From NCBI GenBank assembly GCA_011192055.1, contig DUES01000151.1, positions 1 to 5,120 of the forward strand: DNA of 5,120 nt, read 5' to 3'. The notes under the pieces are model-generated. The model was given only the letters and a program-made list of their open reading frames with translations. It had not been told where the DNA came from and ran no database searches. This DNA is from Dehalococcoidia bacterium (GTDB lineage: Bacteria; Chloroflexota; Dehalococcoidia; Dehalococcoidales; Fen-1064). A program made the position numbers and the translations under genes. Within the stretch, counting starts at the first letter, position 1; every line of letters starts with the position of its first letter. Shown piece after piece: positions 1-5,120 of the stretch.

Positions 1-39
1 CACCATCATGCGTGAACACGCAAGGATTCTGACAACCAA

Positions 40-1590
40 CTACACACTGATAACAGCCATGCCAGACCTGGTTAGATTAGAGGTAAGGAATGCAAGTGCC
101 CCTGCATCGTGGTTGCGGTGCGATATCAGTACAACAGTGGCTTCTTTGCTCACCTTGGCGAAGGCACTCGTCAGCGCCCTCGTGGCCGGATTGAGTTTGG
201 CATCGGTGTCAAGGTTTCTGTATTCCAACTGCAGCAACTGAAGCAGTGCTTCGGAGGCTTTGCTTCCCACGGATGTTACCCGCCCGATATCGGCCCGCAG
301 TCTGACTACGTCAGGCGGGTTCAGATATCTTTGCGGGTTAACAGTGGTAATCATTTCTCTGGAAATCTGTAAGCCCCGAAATAATAGTCTTCGTGGCGCC
401 AGTGTTGCAGTGGTCAGCTTAACATTCTCATTATCGTAGACGGCCAGTGCAGCCGGAATGCCCTCCCGTGCCAGCGACAATGCAGTGACTATTATCTTGT
501 ATGCTAACTGGTCTGCCTCCTCGGCATTCCCAACAGCTAAATTCACCATGATTAAGGCAGACTGTCCGTGGAACTCAACGAACTCCTTGGCTATTAACTC
601 ATTGTATTTATAAGAATGCTTCCAGTCGATATTCTTTAGACTGTCGCCTGGCTGGTACTGCTGGCTGCCGTAGTATTCGATTCCCCTCCTTAATCCATAC
701 ATCGGCCTCAATACCGCCACATCCGTAATCAGGGGCAGTGACCCCGGTTTCGTTGTGGTAAGGTACCTCTGTGCCAGCCAGGCAGCATATCTTGCTCTGG
801 GGATAACTAACAGGCGTACCGGTTCCAGTTCGAATCTGACCTGCAGCAACCCCCAGCGGTCAGTACAGTACCCGACGAGTTTGACAACCGACGGCCCTGC
901 CAATGGAGGTGATAGCGAGACCTTCACCGCCAGCTTCTGTTCCTTCAGTGACAGCCTGCTGGTACTCACCTTTAGCCATTCATACGGTGAAACTACAAGA
1001 AACTGCCCGCCTATTACGGTTCGGTTGGTCAGTTCGATATTGAGATGACCCTCCGACCCGGCCACCATCCGCTGGTAAGTCTGAATCTCCTGTACCGGCT
1101 TCAGTGGCAGACGCAGGAAAATGGTTATGTATAAGACTCCGAGATATCCGGCGGCAACCGCACAGGCAATCAGCAGGGATAGATTACTTAACAGCAGCGA
1201 AATACCCAGCACACAGAACGTTATCACCAGCAAGATAATGCCGGTATCGGTTGGCCGCCGACTGTAAGTGGTGTCCCTGAATACCGCAACCCCGGTAGAC
1301 CTTCTCAGACTAATATCGACGAGGACCATCACTGGCAACGCAATGAGAGTGGCGAAGAGAGTGCCCACCTGCGGAGTCAATAGTACCGCTATTGACAGAA
1401 ACGTGAAATACTCCGTCAGTAGATTCACAGTAGGGCCAGCGGGCCACCGCCTGAGGCAAAGGTACCAGACCAGCAGCACGATAGGCACAAAGGCCAGTGC
1501 CGGAGAGGAAAATACGGCTGCTGCTATCAGCGCGGCACCGACGTATATCCTCAGTGGTGTTATGACACGTTGGTCATCGATTTTTATCAT
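40..1590 (-). CDS. DUF58 (VWA-like) membrane protein with enlarged N-terminal membrane domain
   Basis: This 516-residue protein is the usual partner of a MoxR ATPase. The DUF58 signature is clear at 303-326: GIEYYG, then YQPGDSLKNIDWKHSYK, then ELIAKEF at 331-337. A beta-rich region at about 178-262 (HLNIELTNRTVIGG; CTDRWGLLQVRFEL) matches the pre-DUF58 domain. The segment at 344-355 (SALIMVNLAVGN) occupies the place where a VWA-like core has its metal-site D-x-S-x-S, which is absent here. The last residues (GMAVISV) resemble the final strand of the fold. About six hydrophobic helices are visible: 12-30, 31-46, 60-75, 76-94, 117-134 and 138-158. Typical members have about two, so roughly the first 100 residues look like an extra membrane module. 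The start ATG overlaps the MoxR stop (ATGA), with only a weak upstream purine signal, so expression probably depends on translation of the MoxR gene. Its stop is TAG. Confidence 0.92.
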   Translation of the reverse strand: MIKIDDQRVITPLRIYVGAALIAAAVFSSPALAFVPIVLLVWYLCLRRWPAGPTVNLLTEYFTFLSIAVLLTPQVGTLFATLIALPVMVLVDISLRRSTGVAVFRDTTYSRRPTDTGIILLVITFCVLGISLLLSNLSLLIACAVAAGYLGVLYITIFLRLPLKPVQEIQTYQRMVAGSEGHLNIELTNRTVIGGQFLVVSPYEWLKVSTSRLSLKEQKLAVKVSLSPPLAGPSVVKLVGYCTDRWGLLQVRFELEPVRLLVIPRARYAAWLAQRYLTTTKPGSLPLITDVAVLRPMYGLRRGIEYYGSQQYQPGDSLKNIDWKHSYKYNELIAKEFVEFHGQSALIMVNLAVGNAEEADQLAYKIIVTALSLAREGIPAALAVYDNENVKLTTATLAPRRLLFRGLQISREMITTVNPQRYLNPPDVVRLRADIGRVTSVGSKASEALLQLLQLEYRNLDTDAKLNPATRALTSAFAKVSKEATVVLISHRNHDAGALAFLTSNLTRSGMAVISV

Positions 1591-2534
1591 GCCTCGATTC
1601 CGGGTACCGGCACACTTTCCAGAATCCTGTCTACTATCATCTCAGGGCTGACATCATCCATCTCCGCCTCAGGTTTAATTAATATCCTGTGTTCCAGGGC
1701 ATGACGCGCAAGGTATTTGATGTCATCAGGTATCACAAAATCACGCATATCCAGAGCAGCCAGCACACGGGAGCACTTGAAAAGGGCTATACCGCTCCTG
1801 ATACTTGGCCCTGCCAGGACATCAGGGTCGGAGCGCAGGCTATCCACAATCGAAACGATATACTCGACAATGCCGGGTGATACGTGAATTCCTTTGACCA
1901 ATGCCTGTAATTCCTTTATTTCCTCCGGGGTAGATACGGGATGAATCTCCGGTTCATCAATCCGGTCAATGTTACTGATTATCTCTTTTTCCACATCCAC
2001 CGGCGAATGCTCACTTGAAACTCGAAGCAGGAATCTGTCCACCTGAACGTCGGTAAGCGGGTATGTACCCTCTGCTCCGGTCAGAACCTGTGTGGCAATA
2101 ACCATGAAAGGCGTTGTCAGCGGATAAGTCTGCTTCTCAATAGTAACCTGGTTTTCCTGCATTGCTTCGAGAAGGGCTGCCTGTGTTCGCGGTGTTGTCC
2201 GGTTCAATTCATCGGCAAGCACTACGTTGGCAAAAATCGGGCCGTCAACGAACCTCGAATCACCGGTTGGAGAATACAGGTAGAAGCCGGTTATATCGGC
2301 CGGCATCATGTCCGGCGTGAATTGTATCCGGTTAAACTTACCGCCTATTGCATCTGCGAAGCTCTAGGCCAATTTGGTTTTTGCGGTGCCCGGATACCCC
2401 TCAATCAGAACATGCCCTTTGACAATCAGGGCAATCATGAGAATCCTGGTTACCTCGTGCTTGCCTATTATTGCCTTAGAAACCTCATCAGTAACTCTCG
2501 TGTAGAGGTCAGAGAATTTCCTAATATTGTCCAA
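1587..2534 (-). pseudogene. MoxR-family AAA+ ATPase, interrupted by an in-frame TAG at codon 57
   Basis: Read through the stop, the frame gives 315 codons, the normal MoxR length. MoxR proteins are ATP-driven chaperones that usually act on VWA or DUF58 partners. Visible elements: N-terminal KAIIGKHEV (20-28), Walker A GYPGTAKT (46-53), the TPDMMPADITGF segment (73-84), Walker B VVLADE (104-109) followed by LNRTTPRTQAALLEAMQE, sensor-1 region FMVIATQ (143-149), GTYPL (156-160), arginine finger DRF (166-168), and C-terminal lid with sensor-2 Arg in GPSIRSG (about 246). TAG at 2364-2366 replaces the residue after KTKLA, where relatives commonly have Lys, Arg or Gln. An AAG or CAG codon could become TAG by one base change. 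No frameshift or second lesion is seen. Translation would stop after 56 residues. The next ATG (2309) has no ribosome binding site, and a product from it would lack Walker A. Causes could be a recent nonsense mutation, a sequence error or readthrough. The start overlaps the DUF4350-like gene by 14 nt, and the TGA stop overlaps the DUF58 start as ATGA. Confidence 0.9.
2364..2366 (-). other. In-frame amber codon inside the MoxR gene
   Basis: Plus-strand CTA at 2364-2366 reads TAG in the MoxR frame. It lies three codons after the Walker A threonine (KT-KLA-stop-SFADAIGG). Family similarity continues in the same frame on both sides. TAG also ends three other genes in this window, so it acts as a normal stop codon here. 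Confidence 0.95.
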
Positions 2535-3423
2535 TGGTTCCTCCTTTTTTAAACGTAAACCTGGAAACAGTAATAAATACGAGTGAAATGGTAATCAATA
2601 ACCCCGCCGGACTCGCAAGGATTGGTTGGAGTTTAGTCAGCCCTGTTTTTGACACATCAAGCGAAGCCATTGGGAGATGCGAAGCTGTAAACAGGATGCC
2701 CTGCTGCTGACCATTATGACTGGTAAGATACCTGACGAAGGTATAGTTATCGTCCCGGCCGATAATACTGTTTATTACAATGCTGGGGTCTGCCACCACA
2801 ATAACCTCCCCATTCCTGACCTGAAACCGTGCTGCCACAGGGAAAGGACCCAGAGGTTCTTCCTCTTCCCGTGACCCACTCTCATCTATATCCAGGAAAC
2901 TGGAAACCGAGGAACGGGCAACTACAGAGGACTCCACAGTATCAGTCAGTATGGTAGCATGATTCAACACGATAGTACTGATACCAGCCTCACTCACCTC
3001 CGGACTGAAATCTGTTACCCTTGGCAGCCGGAGATTCTTGAAGTTGAAGAGAGGGTCGAGCAGGGGACGGTTACTGAAACGGGTATCCATCTCCAGATAT
3101 GACAGGACCTGATTTCCATAGCCATAGTCATCCATTAAGAGCAAGGTACCACGACCATCCAAAAATTGTGCCACTGCTGATAATTCCTCACTACCCAACT
3201 CAATATACGGAATAAGTATCAGGACAGTGTTCTCTGATGAATCCGGCAGGTCGTCCAGTGAATCTACAGTGACTGCCCCGAACTCATCACAAAACGTCTT
3301 GACTCCGTTCCATATATCGTTGTGCACCATGAAATCCTGTGTCGACGGCAGGAAGCGCACACACAGTATCGAGAGGACCAGTACCAGAACAACCACGCCC
3401 AGCAGAAGGCTAGTGGTCTTCAT
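2521..3423 (-). CDS. DUF4350-like bitopic membrane protein
   Basis: This is a 300-residue protein with a signal-anchor helix at about 5-22 and a second hydrophobic helix at about 271-287, followed by a short basic tail (FTFKKGG), so most of it should sit outside the cytoplasm. The middle fits the DUF4350 / GldG-like pattern: NDIWNGVKTFCDEFG at 35-49, a hydrophobic strand VLILIPYIEL at 67-76, FLDGRGTLLLMDDYGYGN at 87-104 (the family's GG-x-LLL-x-DD-x-G-x-G-N element), and GEVIVVADPSIVINS at 205-219 followed by DDNYTFVRYL. Members of this group often sit between MoxR and membrane-protein genes and have no established enzymatic activity. An acidic stretch (SREEEEP, 184-190) is probably a loop. 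The start overlaps the upstream gene by 14 nt, and the TAG stop overlaps the MoxR start by 14 nt. The family call is from pattern only, so 'extracytoplasmic membrane protein of unknown function' is the safe name. Confidence 0.75.
   Translation of the reverse strand: MKTTSLLLGVVVLVLVLSILCVRFLPSTQDFMVHNDIWNGVKTFCDEFGAVTVDSLDDLPDSSENTVLILIPYIELGSEELSAVAQFLDGRGTLLLMDDYGYGNQVLSYLEMDTRFSNRPLLDPLFNFKNLRLPRVTDFSPEVSEAGISTIVLNHATILTDTVESSVVARSSVSSFLDIDESGSREEEEPLGPFPVAARFQVRNGEVIVVADPSIVINSIIGRDDNYTFVRYLTSHNGQQQGILFTASHLPMASLDVSKTGLTKLQPILASPAGLLITISLVFITVSRFTFKKGGTIGQY
2540..2544 (-). promoter_or_regulatory. Ribosome binding site that fixes the TTG start of the MoxR gene
   Basis: GGAGG follows an A-run (AAAAAAGGAGG) and lies 5 nt before TTG at 2534. 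It sits within the last codons of the DUF4350-like gene, where it encodes its Lys-Lys-Gly-Gly. No in-frame ATG occurs near it. The residues after the TTG (DNIRKFSDLYTRVTDEV) match the usual N-terminal helix of MoxR proteins, which supports this unusual start. Confidence 0.75.
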
Positions 3424-5120
3424 CTCTGAAAACCCCCTCTATTGTGTTGGACAGGTGTCTACTCCTCTCCGCATCTTCCTGGGTGGGCTTGTGCCTGGAA
3501 TACAGCACCTTCTCAACTATCCTGGTCAACTCGGTGAAATAGCCGGCCGCCGGCCCGAGCGCTCCACCATATTCGCTGGCAAACTCCCTCAGAGTCTGCT
3601 GGGGCTTTTGCAGGACCTGCGTAATACGCCGCAGGAGTCTGGCCACTATGCGGTACCAGCCAAGGATACGGCTCTCCAGCACCCGGCTGGATTCCTCCTC
3701 CGCTCCCGGGACAAGGGGCTCCACTTCAGTATTATATAAGGGGGTCAATACAGGCTGGGGTGACCTGACAGCGGGTCCGGGGGCTCTTCTCCCAAACGCG
3801 CCAAACCTTCCTTTCAGTCTGCCTGGCAGGTAAACGCCCATAACCGCCAGCAATACAACGAGAATACCAACGTTAACTACGTTAATCATCAGAACCTGCT
3901 GCACAATTCTGGTAGGGGCATTCCACGGTTCTTGAGGAACCACATCTATTGTTAAATCCTGCGAACCTACCAGAGCCAGGTTCATCCCCATGGGCAGTCT
4001 GACATTAAAGTCGCCGACTGCCGTACTCACTGCCTCTACGCAAGATTTGTCCAGCTCGAATATCAGCGATGCCCCGCTCAGTAAGCCCATCTCCGAGCTA
4101 AGTGTTCCCAGAAGGTTAACTCCTCCCGGCGTCACAATAATTCCTGGCAGGTTAATATCCATAACCGGTGTGGCTCTGACGATGTTCAAAGAAGTACTGC
4201 TCGCTACAGGTGCGTATCTATCCTTCCCCGCTGAGGAAACGGTAATTGTGTGCTCACCCGTTTCCGTAGTGGCGGCCAGTTCGATTTGCTGCGAGAATGT
4301 GCTGCCATATACCACAGCCTCAACGACCAGGGCATCATCCAGGTAGACCTCAATGCTTCTCTCCATCGGTGGCATCGTGTCACTATAGTCGAAGCTTCCG
4401 ATGATGGTAGTTTCCTGCCCGGGATATGCCTTATCAGCTACATCCAGGCCGAGCGCAGCCTTGTGAAACAGGACCTCGAGTGTCACCAGTGGACTCAGAG
4501 AGGCGAGGTAGCGGCCAACATCGTTGCCGCGGGGATAATAGAGAGACTGCAGACTCAGCACCGGTACGTAGTGGTACGGGACCGGCAGCACTCCCTCATA
4601 GCGTCCCCGGGAATCCGTCCTGACGGTTAGATGCGTGGAGCCGTTAACCTGGATATCAACATCTTTTTCAGCCAGTAGTCCTGTTTCCGAGCTAAGGGTA
4701 CCCTCGAAATGAATACTATCACCCACAAAGGCATTCAGCGGCCTTACATCAATCGTGATTTCCGTTGGTTTCTGCGGCTCCTCAAGGTCAATGTCCAGGG
4801 ATTCCAGTATCGCCATCAATTCGATATCCGTCAACCCCAGCAACTCCTCCAGGTCGATGTCCAGCGATGCCAGTAACTCTTCCAGGTCGGTATCCATCAT
4901 CTCCATCAACTCCTCCAGGCTGATACCCAGTGGAGCTACTATCTTCACAAGGGATTCTACATTTTGTATTAGTAATTCCTCCGCAGAGACAAATTTCTGA
5001 AGTATCTCTTTGTAGGACAAGCTCAAGTCACTCGTAATCGGCGCAAGCGAGACACCTGATACCCCGGCTAAGACGTCCGACGCCTGTCTCATCTGGTTGT
5101 AGTTACTCCCTGACCTGACC
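3410..5120 (-). CDS. Membrane-anchored DUF4129-like protein with 11-residue repeats and Ig-like segments (5' end beyond window)
   Basis: The frame is open to the window edge. The first internal ATG is at 5092, but no good ribosome binding site precedes it and no signal peptide follows it, so the real start probably lies upstream. Residue numbers here count from that ATG. Residues 57-105 form four 11-residue tandem units of the type IDLEELLASLD. Residues about 108-385 are beta-rich and look like three Ig-like or carboxypeptidase-regulatory-like segments; GTLSSETGLL at 131 recurs as GTLSSEMGLL at 329. A single hydrophobic helix spans about 402-422, followed by a basic stretch (GRLKGRFGAFGRR) that marks the cytoplasmic side. 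The tail, about 470-555, resembles DUF4129, with ILGWYRIVARLLRR and a TLREFASEYGG segment like the family's TP-x-E-Y/F region. DUF4129 often ends transglutaminase-like membrane proteins of the TgpA type. No transglutaminase Cys-His-Asp core is present here. The stop TAG overlaps the next gene by 14 nt. Domain names are inferred from pattern, without a profile search. Confidence 0.8.
   Translation of the reverse strand, partial: VRSGSNYNQMRQASDVLAGVSGVSLAPITSDLSLSYKEILQKFVSAEELLIQNVESLVKIVAPLGISLEELMEMMDTDLEELLASLDIDLEELLGLTDIELMAILESLDIDLEEPQKPTEITIDVRPLNAFVGDSIHFEGTLSSETGLLAEKDVDIQVNGSTHLTVRTDSRGRYEGVLPVPYHYVPVLSLQSLYYPRGNDVGRYLASLSPLVTLEVLFHKAALGLDVADKAYPGQETTIIGSFDYSDTMPPMERSIEVYLDDALVVEAVVYGSTFSQQIELAATTETGEHTITVSSAGKDRYAPVASSTSLNIVRATPVMDINLPGIIVTPGGVNLLGTLSSEMGLLSGASLIFELDKSCVEAVSTAVGDFNVRLPMGMNLALVGSQDLTIDVVPQEPWNAPTRIVQQVLMINVVNVGILVVLLAVMGVYLPGRLKGRFGAFGRRAPGPAVRSPQPVLTPLYNTEVEPLVPGAEEESSRVLESRILGWYRIVARLLRRITQVLQKPQQTLREFASEYGGALGPAAGYFTELTRIVEKVLYSRHKPTQEDAERSRHLSNTIEGVFRDEDH
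3433..3440 (-). promoter_or_regulatory. Ribosome binding site for the DUF4350-like gene
   Basis: AGAGGGGG on the minus strand lies 9 nt before the ATG at 3423. It falls inside the coding end of the upstream DUF4129 gene, which supports coupled translation and the chosen start. Confidence 0.6.
4079..4702 (-). repeat. Duplicated Ig-like module marked by GTLSSE(T/M)GLL
   Basis: The decapeptide GTLSSETGLL (coded at 4673-4702) recurs as GTLSSEMGLL (coded at 4079-4108), 198 residues apart. The two 30-bp coding stretches match at 23 positions by hand alignment. Each follows a segment of the type 'V-x-P-G/V-G-x' and precedes a strand-like stretch (VDIQVNG and LIFELDK), as expected for equivalent strands of two copies of one beta-sandwich domain. 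A third, more divergent domain lies between them at residues about 212-305. The coordinates span both copies and the DNA between. Confidence 0.6.
4778..4924 (-). repeat. 33-bp tandem repeat encoding 11-residue LEELL units
   Basis: Four consecutive in-frame 33-bp units lie at 4892-4924, 4859-4891, 4826-4858 and 4793-4825, followed by a 15-bp partial unit at 4778-4792. They encode ISLEELMEMMD, TDLEELLASLD, IDLEELLGLTD, IELMAILESLD and IDLEE. The consensus is roughly I-D-L-E-E-L-L-x-x-L-D. Hydrophobic residues recur at fixed places in each unit, with acidic residues between them, which suggests an amphipathic hendecad helix or a short-helix solenoid. The residues just before (VSAEELLIQNV and ESLVKIVAPLG) may be older, degenerate units in the same register. 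At the DNA level the units share a core (ctcctccaggtcgatgtcca on the plus strand) but have diverged. Confidence 0.88.

Noticed and set aside
1..39. Possible start of a further minus-strand gene after DUF58 (TTG at 39, or ATG-ATG at 4-9)
   Set aside because: No ribosome binding site is visible and at most 13 codons are in view, so no gene can be supported. The operon may continue to the left of the window.
1268..1651. 127-codon plus-strand open frame
   Set aside because: It is antisense to the start of DUF58 and the end of the MoxR gene, with composition typical of a reverse-strand shadow and no recognisable motif.
1587..2309. A separate 240-residue gene starting at ATG 2309
   Set aside because: It is the C-terminal three quarters of the MoxR gene. 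It lacks Walker A and a ribosome binding site, and recognisable MoxR sequence continues upstream in the same frame to TTG 2534.
3227..3739. 170-codon plus-strand open frame
   Set aside because: It lies antisense to the DUF4129 and DUF4350-like genes, has no recognisable domain, and straddles their junction. It is best explained as a shadow frame.
4793..4924. CRISPR-like array (33-bp period)
   Set aside because: The units are contiguous, diverged, in frame and without spacers, so they are protein-coding tandem repeats.
4755..5000. Serine-rich repetitive plus-strand open frame (SNSSRSMSS-like)
   Set aside because: Its repeats are the antisense reading of the 33-bp units in the DUF4129 gene, and no ribosome binding site or independent domain supports it.

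Overview
All the coding capacity in this window lies on the minus strand, as one tightly packed run of four genes with overlapping ends. It has the gene content of a MoxR ATPase / DUF58 / DUF4129 envelope locus. In transcription order (right to left) it holds: (1) the 3' part of a membrane protein with an 11-residue repeat block, Ig-like segments, one transmembrane helix and a cytoplasmic DUF4129-like tail (3410-5120, 5' end beyond the window); (2) a bitopic DUF4350-like protein (2521-3423); (3) a MoxR-family AAA+ ATPase (1587-2534) interrupted by one in-frame TAG; and (4) a DUF58 (degenerate VWA-like) protein with an enlarged membrane domain (40-1590). Overlaps of 14, 14 and 4 nt leave no room for internal promoters or terminators, so a single transcript with coupled translation is likely. 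Only 39 bases lie beyond the last gene, and nothing in them can be assigned with confidence.

The genes suggest a unit in which the MoxR ATPase acts, chaperone-like, on the DUF58 protein at the cytoplasmic face of the membrane. The DUF4350-like and DUF4129 proteins would carry extracytoplasmic domains anchored in the same membrane. In related loci of many bacteria and some archaea the DUF4129 domain ends a transglutaminase-like membrane protein. No transglutaminase core is visible here, but the reading frame is open to the window edge, so one may lie upstream. The biochemical function of such loci is mostly unknown.

The organism cannot be fixed from these bases. Balanced base composition, GGAGG-type ribosome binding sites, a TTG start and this gene set fit a bacterium such as a Chloroflexota (Dehalococcoidia-like) lineage, but an archaeon is not excluded. 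This is a low-confidence inference.

The points most worth a second look are the amber codon just after the Walker A motif of the MoxR gene, four exact-length 33-bp/11-residue tandem units in the DUF4129 protein, and a DUF58 protein that lacks the VWA metal-site motif and carries extra membrane helices. No RNA genes, CRISPR arrays, insertion sequences or terminators were recognised.
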